Source of the DNA: Filomicrobium insigne
GTDB lineage: Bacteria; Pseudomonadota; Alphaproteobacteria; Rhizobiales; Hyphomicrobiaceae
Direction: 5' to 3'
DNA: 64,000 nt
Assembly (NCBI RefSeq): GCF_900104305.1
Contig: NZ_FNJC01000006.1
Span: 1 to 64,000, forward strand
Shown here: positions 38,311 to 46,733 of the stretch, one piece after another
Numbering within the stretch: position 1 is the stretch's first letter
Layout: every line of letters begins with the position of its first letter
Program-made: the position numbers and the translations under genes
The notes under the pieces: generated by a model
Databases searched by the model: none
What the model was told of the DNA's origin: nothing
What the model saw: only the letters and a program-made list of their open reading frames with translations

Positions 38311-38985
38311 TCACACGGCTTTGCCAAGATCCTTGTGCAGCTTCGCTACAAAATCAGGAAGCCCCTTCAAGCGCTGCCGGCGTGCACGCTCGGCTAATAG
38401 AATCGCACGCAGTTCTGCGAGGCTTTCCTCAACGTCGAAATTAACGATCACATAGTCGTATTCATCCCAGTGACTGATCTCATCAGCCGCCTGAGCCATG
38501 CGCTGGGCCACAACGCTAGCACTATCCTGATTGCGTCGCTCCAAACGCTCCGCAAGCGCAGCTGCCGTCGGTGGCAGGACAAACACGCGCACAACATCCT
38601 CGGCGATTTTTTCCGCGAGCTGGCGCGCACCCTGCCAATCGATGTCAAAGAGAACATCGTGCCCCGTTCGCAGCATGGCCTCGACGCTATCACGAGGCGT
38701 GCCGTAGAGATTGCCGAACACCTGAGCCCATTCGAGCAGCCGGCCGCCCTCGCGCATCTCCGTGAACGTGCTCTCGCTGACAAACCAATAGTCTTGTCCG
38801 TCAACCTCGCCAGGCCGAGGAGGCCGCGTCGTCACTGAAATCGACATCGAAAGCTGCGAGCCTTCGACGTCAAGCAGCCGTCGCGAAAGCGTTGTCTTGC
38901 CGGCGCCTGAGGGTGAGGACAACACCAACAGCAGGCCACGCCGTCCAAGTGATGCGTCTCCGGTTTGCGCAGGTCCCTCACTCAA
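38311..38985 (-). CDS. gmk: Guanylate kinase
   Basis: 224 residues from a TTG overlapping the yicC stop by 8 bases. P-loop LVLSSPSGAGKTTLSRRLL, GMP-binding SVTTRPPRPGEVDGQDYWFV and TEMREGGRLLEWAQVFGNLY-type lid, DIDWQGARQL Walker B. Phosphorylates GMP (and dGMP) to the diphosphate. Directly downstream of yicC, an order conserved widely. About 17 extra N-terminal residues precede the P-loop, compared with the enterobacterial enzyme. No closer start codon with better signals was found. Confidence 0.96.
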   Translation of the reverse strand: MSEGPAQTGDASLGRRGLLLVLSSPSGAGKTTLSRRLLDVEGSQLSMSISVTTRPPRPGEVDGQDYWFVSESTFTEMREGGRLLEWAQVFGNLYGTPRDSVEAMLRTGHDVLFDIDWQGARQLAEKIAEDVVRVFVLPPTAAALAERLERRNQDSASVVAQRMAQAADEISHWDEYDYVIVNFDVEESLAELRAILLAERARRQRLKGLPDFVAKLHKDLGKAV

Positions 38986-39865
38986 TGTTTTGCACCTGCT
39001 CGCGCATCTGATCGACGAGCACTTTCAAGGCAAGCCCTGCTTGAGTGATGCCTTCGTCGTTTGATTTCGAACACAACGTGTTGGCTTCCCGATTGAATTC
39101 CTGAGCCAGGAAATCCAGCTTACGACCAATGACACCGCCACTTCGCAAAAGATCTCGCGCAGCCGCCACATGCGAGCGCAAGCGCTTCAGCTCCTCTTCT
39201 ACATCCGACCGCGTCGCCAGAATAACCGCTTCCTGATGCAATCGCACTGGATCTAATGCTTGCCCCGTCTCGACAAGACGCGCGACCAGTTCCGTAAGTC
39301 GCTGCTTGACCACGTCCACCTTTCGCGACGGTGAACGCTCAACTTGATCGACAAGCGCTTCGATCTCATCGAGCTGCTGAGAAATAACTTGAGCAAGACG
39401 AGCCCCCTCGTCTCCGCGAGCTTGCGCCACTTGCGTCAAAGCCTCACCCAGCGTCGCAAACACTGCCGCTGTGCGGGCCGCAACCTCTTCTTCATCAACT
39501 GCGACCTCGCCGACCTCAAGAACACCTTTTATGCTCATAAGGTTAGCCACATCAGGCATGTCACCGCCGACCAATTCCTGCATGCGCCGGGAGGCCCTGA
39601 TAACCTGCGCCGCGACTTCTTCATTGAGCCTCACCTCAATGTCACTAGTCGGTCGCTGCATCGTTAGTGTTGCCGACACGTTGCCCCTGGTGAGAAGTTT
39701 AGAGATCGCTTCCCTAACCTTAGGCTCAAGCACTTCCAGCCCCGGCGCCAGACGAATACGCAAATCGAGCCCACGGCCGTTAACACTGCGTACTTCCCAG
39801 AACCAGGAAGAGTTGCCGTTACTGCCATCGGCCCGGGCGAACCCGGTCATACTGTTCAGGGTCAT
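38978..39865 (-). CDS. yicC: YicC/YloC-family endoribonuclease
   Basis: 295 residues. N-terminal MTGFARADG, the block SVNGRGLDLRIRLAPGLE, and the C-terminal DUF1732 region GRKLDFLAQEFNREANTLCS with KSNDEGITQAGLALKVLVDQ identify the family. YicC proteins are now described as oligomeric endoribonucleases affecting small-RNA stability. Function in this organism is by homology. Overlaps gmk by 8 bases; a 178-base gap separates it from mltG upstream. Confidence 0.93.
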   Translation of the reverse strand: MTLNSMTGFARADGSNGNSSWFWEVRSVNGRGLDLRIRLAPGLEVLEPKVREAISKLLTRGNVSATLTMQRPTSDIEVRLNEEVAAQVIRASRRMQELVGGDMPDVANLMSIKGVLEVGEVAVDEEEVAARTAAVFATLGEALTQVAQARGDEGARLAQVISQQLDEIEALVDQVERSPSRKVDVVKQRLTELVARLVETGQALDPVRLHQEAVILATRSDVEEELKRLRSHVAAARDLLRSGGVIGRKLDFLAQEFNREANTLCSKSNDEGITQAGLALKVLVDQMREQVQNIE

Positions 39866-40043
39866 GAGAAATTAGAGCCTGGTTATTGAGGATTGACGAT
39901 CAAGACAGGCACCGCCCTAAAAAACGGCTAAACCCGGCGGGAACTTATCCCCTTCCAACCGCTGCAACAAGCTCACGCCCCGCCGTACAAAAACTTTTAC
40001 ATGACAAATAATACGTATGCGCACCAATTCGGGACGCTGCGCC

Positions 40044-41357
40044 TCACCGCGGCTTGCGCACCGGAATAGGAACCGCGCCTGCAACCGGCAACGTCACAGC
40101 GGCGGTGCCGGGTTCAGCCGCAGCAGCTTGCGCGGCAACATTCGCATCGGCCTGATCCGATGCCTCAGCAGAATCCAAGCTATTAGCACCCTTCTCAGCG
40201 GCAGCGGCCTTCGCCTTCGCGCGGGCCTCACGCTCAATCTTCCGCCAGTCTGCGACAGCCTCGTTATGCTCTTGCAGAGTCTCGGAGAACGTATGCCCGC
40301 CAGTGCCATCAGCGACAAAATAAAGGTCTTTTGAATTTGATGGATTCAGCGCCGCTTTAATTGCATCGCGCCCTGGATTGCATATCGGCGTCGGTGGCAA
40401 TCCAGAAATATGATACGTGTTGTAGGCTGTTTTTTCTTTGATATCAGAGCGATAAATCGGTCGCCCCAAGCTACCCTGACCACCGACAATACCATAGATA
40501 ATTGTCGGATCTGACTGGAGCCGCATCCGTTTCCGCAAGCGATTGACAAACACTGCGGCCACACGATCGCGCTCATCTGGCTCACCAGTCTCCTTTTCGA
40601 TAATCGACGCGAGAATGACAGCCTCTTCAGGTGAAGAAATCGGCAGATCAGCCTGCCTTGTTTCCCATGCTTCCATGAGAACCCGACGTTGCTCCGCGCG
40701 CATGCGATCAACCAACGCTTGGCGATCCATTCCGCGCGAATAAGCATACGTATCCGGCAGCAGCGATCCTTCAGCAGGAATAGCGGTGATCTCACCGGTT
40801 AGGTTCGTATCTGCCCTGATCCGCTCAACGATCTGCTGACTGGTCAGCCCCTCTGGGATCGTAAGCTTGTATTCAATCGCCCGTCCTTCCGAAAGTTCGG
40901 AAAGAACAGCGCGCATGCTTGCCGCCTTCTCAATCTCAAACTCGCCGGCCTTCAGATCTAACCGCTCGCCATTCAGCACGTTGCGTACGAGGTGGTTGAT
41001 AATAAAGGTCCAACGGTTGGCGATGATCCCTTCGCGCTCCAGGCGGGTGGCAATCTCGATACGTCCCTCACCTCTCGGAATCACGATCGTACGCGACACC
41101 TCGAGCGGACCAGGGCTTTCAAACTGATGATTAAGCAGAAACATGGCGCCGACCAAAACCACCATCACGACAAGGAGGGTGGTCAAGACACCACTGATCA
41201 CACGCACAAATCCGCTCAATGAACTGCGGCCGCGGCGATGTTTACGTCCACGTGGACGCTCGGGAGCTCGTGAAGGTTCCAGCATTTCAGCAGGACTGCG
41301 AGGTCTGATTGATCGGCCGCTAGAGGGCAATTCCGGTTCCAGGCGACGCATGCTCAT
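40044..41357 (-). CDS. mltG: Endolytic murein transglycosylase MltG
   Basis: 437 residues from the ATG at 41357, with AAGGAGGG about 10 bases upstream; a TTG codon precedes it in frame. A basic, disordered cytoplasmic N-terminus (about 50 residues), one membrane segment (GVLTTLLVVMVVLVGAMFLL), then a LysM-like part and the YceG domain with LLPDTYAYSRGM, VILASIIEKETG including the catalytic Glu, RLQSDPTIIYGI and YNTYHISGLPPTPICNPG. The C-terminal 55 residues are Ala/Lys-rich and outside the domain. Cleaves nascent glycan strands and sets their length. Part of the fab cluster region; 267 bases after fabF. Confidence 0.95.
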   Translation of the reverse strand: MSMRRLEPELPSSGRSIRPRSPAEMLEPSRAPERPRGRKHRRGRSSLSGFVRVISGVLTTLLVVMVVLVGAMFLLNHQFESPGPLEVSRTIVIPRGEGRIEIATRLEREGIIANRWTFIINHLVRNVLNGERLDLKAGEFEIEKAASMRAVLSELSEGRAIEYKLTIPEGLTSQQIVERIRADTNLTGEITAIPAEGSLLPDTYAYSRGMDRQALVDRMRAEQRRVLMEAWETRQADLPISSPEEAVILASIIEKETGEPDERDRVAAVFVNRLRKRMRLQSDPTIIYGIVGGQGSLGRPIYRSDIKEKTAYNTYHISGLPPTPICNPGRDAIKAALNPSNSKDLYFVADGTGGHTFSETLQEHNEAVADWRKIEREARAKAKAAAAEKGANSLDSAEASDQADANVAAQAAAAEPGTAAVTLPVAGAVPIPVRKPR

Positions 41358-41624
41358 CAAACGCTACCCTCCTTCTAAAGGACCCGGAAAATCTCTACGA
41401 GCGGTATCCTGGTCAGGCTGGTCGGCCCCGAACATACGCCAACGAAATATCACTCTTTACGCATCACAGGAGCGAAACCTGCCAATCTGCGAAAAGATTG
41501 TTGCGAGGAACCTAGCGTCAAATATGGCAAAACGTCGAACAAACGCACCAAGACGCAAACAGTGTCCAGGACCTGTTACATCCTTGCCGACAACGACGAC
41601 ACGCTGACCTGCGCGAAGACGCAG

Positions 41625-42887
41625 TTACGCGACTCGGCGCAGGATCAGAGAAGCATTGGTACCGCCAAACCCGAAGGAGTTGGACAAAACTGTATTGATT
41701 TCGATCTTCTTGGCCTCATGCGCCGCGAGATCAATCGCAGTCTCAACCGATGGATTATCAAGGTTCAGCGTAGGCGGCGCGACGTTGTCACGAATGGCAA
41801 GCGTCGAGAAGATCGCCTCGACAGCACCCGCAGCCCCGAGCAAATGCCCGATGGCAGACTTTGTCGACGACATCGTTAGCTTAGCGGCCGTATTGCCAAA
41901 TAACCGCTCCACCGCACCAAGTTCGATCTCATCGCCCATAGGTGTCGATGTACCATGCGCGTTCACATAGTCGATATCCGACGCAGCCAGCCCTGACTTC
42001 TTCAAAGCCGCCTTCATGCACCGATACGCGCCATCTCCGTCTTCAGCCGGTGCCGTGATGTGATAGGCATCCCCCGACATGCCGTAACCAATGACTTCGG
42101 CGTAGATGTGTGCTCCGCGCGCCTGCGCATGTTCTAGCGTTTCGAGCACAACGATCCCGGCACCTTCACCCATCACGAACCCGTCGCGATCCTTATCATA
42201 GGGCCGCGAAGCTTTTTGAGGCGTATCGTTATACTGGGTCGAAAGCGCCCTGCAGGCCGCGAATCCGGCCATCGCAATGCGACAGATCGGGCTTTCCGTG
42301 CCTCCAGCAACCATGACCTCAGCATCGCCCAGCGCGATCAGGCGGGCCGCGTCACCGATTGCGTGCGCACCCGTCGAGCAAGCCGTGACGACTGCGTGAT
42401 TGGGGCCCTTCAATTGATGTCTGATCGACACATAGCCGGATGCCAGGTTGATCAAACGACCGGGAATGAAGAATGGGCTAACGCGCCGCGGCCCCTTTTC
42501 CTTGAGCAGGATCGACGTATCCGCGATCCCGGATAGCCCGCCGATACCTGAACCAATAAGAACGCCGGATTGCTCCTGCTTTTCTTTGGTATCCGCCTTA
42601 TATCCAGAATCGGCCAACGCCTGATCGGCAGCCGCCATAGCGTAGACGATAAAATCGTCTACCTTGCGCTGCTCTTTTGGCTCCATCCAATCGTCTGGAT
42701 TAAACAGACCATCTTCCGTGGAACCTCTGGGAACGAAGCAAGCAATCTGCGAGGAAATGTCCGAAACTTCGAATTCCTCGATACGGCGTGCGCCGTTCTT
42801 CCCCTGAAGCAAACGCGACCAGGACGCCTCCACACCACAGCCGAGCGGCGTGACTAAACCGAGTCCTGTAATGACAACGCGGCGCAT
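41625..42887 (-). CDS. fabF: 3-oxoacyl-ACP synthase II (FabF)
   Basis: 420 residues. Condenses malonyl-ACP with acyl-ACP in fatty-acid elongation. Thiolase fold with catalytic Cys in VVTACSTGAHAIGDA, His in VNAHGTSTPMGD, and Lys/His in KSAIGHLLGAAGAVEA; C-terminal NSFGFGGTNASLIL. Start MRRVVITGLGLVTPLG is canonical. The 236-base gap to acpP upstream may hold a promoter or processing site, but the genes point the same way. Confidence 0.97.
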   Translation of the reverse strand: MRRVVITGLGLVTPLGCGVEASWSRLLQGKNGARRIEEFEVSDISSQIACFVPRGSTEDGLFNPDDWMEPKEQRKVDDFIVYAMAAADQALADSGYKADTKEKQEQSGVLIGSGIGGLSGIADTSILLKEKGPRRVSPFFIPGRLINLASGYVSIRHQLKGPNHAVVTACSTGAHAIGDAARLIALGDAEVMVAGGTESPICRIAMAGFAACRALSTQYNDTPQKASRPYDKDRDGFVMGEGAGIVVLETLEHAQARGAHIYAEVIGYGMSGDAYHITAPAEDGDGAYRCMKAALKKSGLAASDIDYVNAHGTSTPMGDEIELGAVERLFGNTAAKLTMSSTKSAIGHLLGAAGAVEAIFSTLAIRDNVAPPTLNLDNPSVETAIDLAAHEAKKIEINTVLSNSFGFGGTNASLILRRVA

Positions 42888-43123
42888 ATTCGAATAACCC
42901 GATTGTCGTAAAATCTGCCGCTAAAACCGGCAGACAAATAGACCGATGCCGGTGCCCACGCAAATACCTATGAATGAATATACCCACCCGCTTAAAGCGA
43001 ATAGAGCGTGGCACAGGCGCCTTGTGGACGGCCTTGTAAGCTTAACGGGCGGGGAACCTCGCACACGAGCGGCGCACCCCACCCCGCTATAAAATCCGAC
43101 CGAAAAAACCCAATCGCGCCGTC

Positions 43124-43366
43124 TCAGGCTGCGCTTGCGTTCTTTTCCAGGAATTTAACGGCATCGCCGACCGTCAGAATGTGCTCTGCGGCATCATCAG
43201 GGATCTCGCAGCCGAATTCTTCCTCGAAGGCCATGACCAGTTCGACGGTATCCAGACTGTCAGCGCCCAAGTCGTCGATAAAGCTGGCGTTCTCGGTCAC
43301 CTTGTCGGCTTCCACGCCCAGATGCTCCACGACGATCTTCTTTACGCGCTCTGCGACATCGCTCAT
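43124..43366 (-). CDS. acpP: Acyl carrier protein
   Basis: 80 residues, very acidic. The 4'-phosphopantetheine attachment Ser lies in [18 protein letters not shown]. Begins [19 protein letters not shown] as usual in the class. AGAGGA precedes the ATG. Carries acyl chains for FabF, FabG and FabD, which flank it, and for lipid A synthesis. A 333-base gap upstream suggests an independent promoter, consistent with its high expression in other bacteria. Confidence 0.98.
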   Translation of the reverse strand: MSDVAERVKKIVVEHLGVEADKVTENASFIDDLGADSLDTVELVMAFEEEFGCEIPDDAAEHILTVGDAVKFLEKNASAA

Positions 43367-43699
43367 CTTAAATCCTCTTGTCCTATTAGCTCATCATTAG
43401 GCTTTGTAGCCCGGAATTCGTACTTTGGGCTGGGACATTGCTATCCTCGGTACGACCGCCCTGCAGAGCGCAACCCGTTCACACGCGGTCGTCTGGATCT
43501 TCAGACCTTCCAAAAACCCCTCGCGACCAACACGGTCTCAGCCCATCTGTCAAACCGCCAAGCGACGGCTCGGTATCACACTTCCCCTGTATTGGCCAGC
43601 GACACAAAGTCGACGACGGCAGGCCATTTCTAATTGCGAATTCGATGATCGCAACCCTTAAAAATCGCGACAAAATTCGCTGCAGTGCACGGTAGCGGT
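43367..43699. other. Intergenic region upstream of acpP
   Basis: 333 bases between fabG and acpP, no believable gene. It probably carries the acpP promoter on the minus strand. One weak candidate is TTGCGA (near 43652) and TAGAAA with a 16-base spacer. No rho-independent terminator for fabG is visible, so read-through from fabD-fabG into acpP is likely. Confidence 0.4.
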
Positions 43700-44443
43700 T
43701 TAGGGCATCGCCATGCCTCCATTGACATGCAACGTCTGTCCCGTCACGTAACCGCCCGCGTTGCTCGCGAGATAGAGCGCTGCCGCGGCTATATCACTTG
43801 GCTCACCGAATCGCTGCGCTGGGATCATCTTGGCGATTTCTTCAGTCTGTTTTTCGTTCAGCACATCTGTCATCGCCGTCTTGATAAACCCTGGCGCAAT
43901 ACAGTTAGCCGTAATACCGCGCGATGCAACCTCGCGAGCCATTGACTTCGTCATACCAATGACGCCGGCCTTTGAAGCCGCATAGTTTCCCTGTCCCGGG
44001 TTACCGAACACACCCGATACGGACGAGATATTGATGATCCGCCCATACCCGGTTTTGTTGCGCATCATATGACGTGCCCCGGCACGCATCAGCATGAATG
44101 TCGACGTCAGATTGACCGCGATGACGTCATCCCACTGCTCATCTTTCATGACCATGAAGAGATTGTCTCGCGTCAACCCTGCGTTGTTGACAAGAATATC
44201 GAGCCGCCCCATCGCTGCGATCGCGTCGTCAACCAATTTGGCAACACTCTCGCGATCCGCGAGATCGCAAGGAAGAACATGAACGCGATCACCGAGTTCC
44301 GCCGCTAAAGCCTCAAGTTTATCTTTCTGTCGCCCGGATATCCCCACCACGGCTCCAGCTTCGTGAAACGCGCGGGCTATAGCCCCGCCGATTCCACCTG
44401 TTGCTCCCGTCACAAGGGCAGTCTTGCCGGTAAGATCAAACAT
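43700..44443 (-). CDS. fabG: 3-oxoacyl-ACP reductase (FabG)
   Basis: 247 residues from the ATG at 44443; a GTG directly precedes it in frame. Classical SDR: TGXXXGIG as VTGATGGIGGAIARAF, NNAG as ILVNNAGLTRDNLF, catalytic Ser in INISSVSGVFGNPGQG, Tyr-x3-Lys as YAASKAGVIGMTKSM, and the terminal YVTGQTLHVNGGMAMP. NADPH-dependent reduction step of fatty-acid elongation. It lies between fabD (57 bases upstream) and acpP; the arrangement leaves little doubt about FabG over other SDRs. Confidence 0.96.
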   Translation of the reverse strand: MFDLTGKTALVTGATGGIGGAIARAFHEAGAVVGISGRQKDKLEALAAELGDRVHVLPCDLADRESVAKLVDDAIAAMGRLDILVNNAGLTRDNLFMVMKDEQWDDVIAVNLTSTFMLMRAGARHMMRNKTGYGRIINISSVSGVFGNPGQGNYAASKAGVIGMTKSMAREVASRGITANCIAPGFIKTAMTDVLNEKQTEEIAKMIPAQRFGEPSDIAAAALYLASNAGGYVTGQTLHVNGGMAMP

Positions 44444-44500
44444 CACGTCCTAATCGTCCTTTTTCGAAGTCTCGCAGCGCGTACACGAAGCGACCAATCC

Positions 44501-45448
44501 TTACAATCCAAGGGCAGTCCGCGCCGCCTCAATATCGGCAGGAGCACTGACGCTCATAGCCTTAATCGACTTGTCGATACGTCCACAGAGCCCCGCCAGC
44601 ACTTTTCCGGCACCGATCTCGTAGACTTCGGTGATTCCATTTTCTGCCATGTAGGTAACAGTCTCGCGCCACCGAACCGTGCCGGTGACCTGTTCGACAA
44701 GTAGATTGCGGATATCTGCAGGCTCATTGACTGGGCCGGCAAGCACATTGGCAATCAAAGGCACCATCGGAGGCTTGATGTCGACTTGCGCCAGCGCTTC
44801 GGCCATGGCATCCGCTGCGGGTTGCATCATCTCACAATGGAACGGAGCCGAAACCGGCAACGGCACTGCACGACGCACGCCGTGCTTCTTACCGATCTCC
44901 GCAACCCTGTCGATCGCACTTTTGTGGCCCGACAGAACGACTTGCATAGGCTCATTGTCGTTTGCCACTTGGCAAACATCACCTTGCGCAGCCTCCGCCG
45001 CAACGGTCTGCGCAACATCGAGCCCAACACCGAGAAGAGCGGCCATGGCGCCCTGGCCAACGGGAACAGCCGCCTGCATAGCGAGCCCCCTAAGACGCAA
45101 CAAACGCGCCGTATCCGCCAAACTGAAGGAGCCAGCAGCGGCTAAGGCACTGTATTCACCGAGAGAATGCCCTGCTACATAGCGAACCTTATCACGCAGA
45201 TTCAGGCCGAAGTCCTTCTCCAACACCCGCATGACAGCCATAGACACAGCCATAAGGGCAGGCTGGGCGTTTTGAGTAAGCGTCAGTGTTTCCTTCGGGC
45301 CCTCAAAGATGACCTGAGAGAGCTTCTCGCCAAGTGCCTCGTCCACCTCAGCAAAAACTTCCGCCGCCGATTTAAAGTTTTCGGCAAGTTCTCGTCCCAT
45401 TCCAACGTCTTGGCTGCCCTGGCCGGGAAATACGAATGCAACCGTCAC
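44501..45448 (-). CDS. fabD: Malonyl-CoA:ACP transacylase (FabD)
   Basis: About 315 residues from the GTG at 45448, chosen for AAGGAAG about 9 bases upstream and because it gives the usual TVAFVFPGQGSQ start; the open frame begins 11 codons earlier at 45481. Active-site Ser in GHSLGEYSALAAAG, PGQGSQ oxyanion Gln, and the catalytic His in LPVSAPFHCEMMQPA. Charges ACP with malonate. First gene of the fabD-fabG-acpP-fabF cluster; divergent from rpsF with a shared promoter region. Confidence 0.96.
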   Translation of the reverse strand: MTVAFVFPGQGSQDVGMGRELAENFKSAAEVFAEVDEALGEKLSQVIFEGPKETLTLTQNAQPALMAVSMAVMRVLEKDFGLNLRDKVRYVAGHSLGEYSALAAAGSFSLADTARLLRLRGLAMQAAVPVGQGAMAALLGVGLDVAQTVAAEAAQGDVCQVANDNEPMQVVLSGHKSAIDRVAEIGKKHGVRRAVPLPVSAPFHCEMMQPAADAMAEALAQVDIKPPMVPLIANVLAGPVNEPADIRNLLVEQVTGTVRWRETVTYMAENGITEVYEIGAGKVLAGLCGRIDKSIKAMSVSAPADIEAARTALGL

Positions 45449-45867
45449 AATAACGAGCTTCCTTCGGGCTGGGGCCATCACGGCCCTGTGAAATGTTTAA
45501 TATCCGGCCGCGCTTAAGGCATGCGCAGTCGTGATCTGTCAAGCTGCAGCCGCCCGCGGGTTCCTTCAAACCTGCCTCTAACGCCGACACCCCCGCCCGC
45601 CTCATAAAGACGAAAGGTCCGCTGGGCTGCAAAGCAAATTAGTTGATGTTTCTCCAAACCCATGTATAAACCGCCCCTCTACCAGCTCCGGCTGGAGGCT
45701 GAATGGGAACGCCGAGTATTTGGCGTGAGGTATTTGCCTGTTTCCCAGTGTCTCCGCTCTCGTGGGTTTCTCTGGTGGGCCTTTCACGCTCGCAAACGAG
45801 CGGCCAGGGCCTGCAAGGGGCTTTGCGCCGGGACTGACAACATAGAAACAGAAGGGCCAGAAGCGGT
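45449..45867. other. Divergent control region of fabD and rpsF, with a long rpsF leader
   Basis: 419 bases. A sigma-70-like promoter for rpsF (next entry) leaves a transcribed leader of about 190 bases. The leader contains possible helices: GGGAAC near 45709 with GTTTCCC near 45745, enclosing short stems GCC/GGC and AGG/CCT. This could be a folded regulatory domain, for example an S6:S18-binding leader as known in other bacteria, but I could not confirm the consensus. No protein gene seen. Confidence 0.4.
45643..45670 (+). promoter_or_regulatory. Predicted sigma-70 promoter of the rpsF operon
   Basis: -35 TTGATG (45643-45648), 16-base spacer, -10 TATAAA (45665-45670). Transcription would start near 45677, about 190 bases before the rpsF ATG. 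Confidence 0.55.
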
Positions 45868-46362
45868 ATGCCGCTATACGAGCATATTTTTCTTGCGCGC
45901 CAGGACGTATCAAACGCCCAGGTCGAGCAACTCACAAAAGAATTCTCCGACATCATCACTGAAGGCGGTGGAAAGATCGCCAAGTCGGAGTATTGGGGCC
46001 TCAAAGCCCTCGCCTACAAGATCAAAAAGAGCCGCAAAGCGCATTACACGCTGCTCAACATCGAAGCTCCCCATGACGTGGTCGCTGAGATGGAGCGCCG
46101 CATGGGGCTATCGACCGACATCATCCGCTTCATGACCATCCGCGTCGAAGAGCATGAAACCGAGCCATCCGTGATGATGCGCAAGTCTGACCGCGACGAT
46201 TCACGCGGTGGCCGCGGTGGCTTCCGCGGCCCACGTGGCGAAGGCGGCGGCTTCCGTGGCGGTGATCGGGGTGATCGCCCACCGCGCGGCGATCGTCCAG
46301 GCGGCCCGCGCGGCCCGCGCCCCCCTCGCGATGAACAAGCAAACTCTGGCTCGGAGGAATAA
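45868..46362 (+). CDS. rpsF: 30S ribosomal protein S6 with RGG/Pro-rich tail
   Basis: 164 residues. Residues 1-100 are a normal S6 ferredoxin-like fold ([40 protein letters not shown], and a C-terminal beta strand). After about residue 108 follows a low-complexity Arg/Gly/Asp/Pro tail with repeated RGG, RGD and RPP units (for example [18 protein letters not shown]) ending acidic. Alphaproteobacterial S6 proteins often carry charged tails, but the RGG character resembles RNA-binding domains. First gene of rpsF-rpsR-DUF2232-rplI; rpsR begins 3 bases after the stop. Confidence 0.97.
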   Translation: MPLYEHIFLARQDVSNAQVEQLTKEFSDIITEGGGKIAKSEYWGLKALAYKIKKSRKAHYTLLNIEAPHDVVAEMERRMGLSTDIIRFMTIRVEEHETEPSVMMRKSDRDDSRGGRGGFRGPRGEGGGFRGGDRGDRPPRGDRPGGPRGPRPPRDEQANSGSEE

Positions 46363-46365
46363 GAA

Positions 46366-46605
46366 ATGGCTGCAGCAGGACCTCGCCGCCCGTTCCACCG
46401 TCGCCGCAAGACGTGCCCGTTTTCCGGCGAAAGCGCTCCAAAGATTGACTATAAGGACGTCCGTCTCCTCGGCCGTTACGTCTCCGAGCGCGGCAAAATC
46501 GTTCCGAGCCGCATTACCGCTGTCTCGGCAAAGAAACAGCGCGAACTGGCCAGAGCCATCAAACGCGCTCGCTTTCTGGGCCTTCTGCCCTACGTGATCA
46601 AGTAA
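46366..46605 (+). CDS. rpsR: 30S ribosomal protein S18
   Basis: 79 residues, highly basic. Contains [20 protein letters not shown], then [20 protein letters not shown] and the signature [20 protein letters not shown]. Binds S6 in the central domain of the small subunit. GGAGG-like purines within the rpsF 3' end serve as ribosome-binding site (CGGAGGAATAAG). Two small hairpins follow its stop. Confidence 0.98.
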   Translation: MAAAGPRRPFHRRRKTCPFSGESAPKIDYKDVRLLGRYVSERGKIVPSRITAVSAKKQRELARAIKRARFLGLLPYVIK

Positions 46606-46606
46606 G

Positions 46607-46648
46607 TCGGCTTATCAGCCGATAAACACCTGCAGGCGCTAAGCCTGC
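46607..46648 (+). other. Two consecutive small hairpins after rpsR
   Basis: TCGGCT-TATC-AGCCGA (46607-46622) starts one base after the rpsR stop, and GCAGGC-GCTAA-GCCTGC (46632-46648) follows, then AATTTAAAG. Two more inverted repeats (GGCGGC/GCCGCC, CCGCG/CCGCGG) lie before the next gene. They may stabilise the rpsF-rpsR message or attenuate transcription into the DUF2232 gene; a true terminator is not certain. Confidence 0.45.
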
Positions 46649-46733
46649 GAATTTAAAGCTACGGGTTGGGGCGGCGGTCATCCAAGATGTACAGCCGCCT
46701 CTAACCGCGTTTCAACCGCGGGACAGCTAAGCT

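Noticed and set aside
46201-46340. Repetitive GGC/CGC stretch that could look like a tandem DNA repeat
   Set aside because: It is explained by the Arg/Gly-rich tail of ribosomal protein S6; no regular DNA period was seen.
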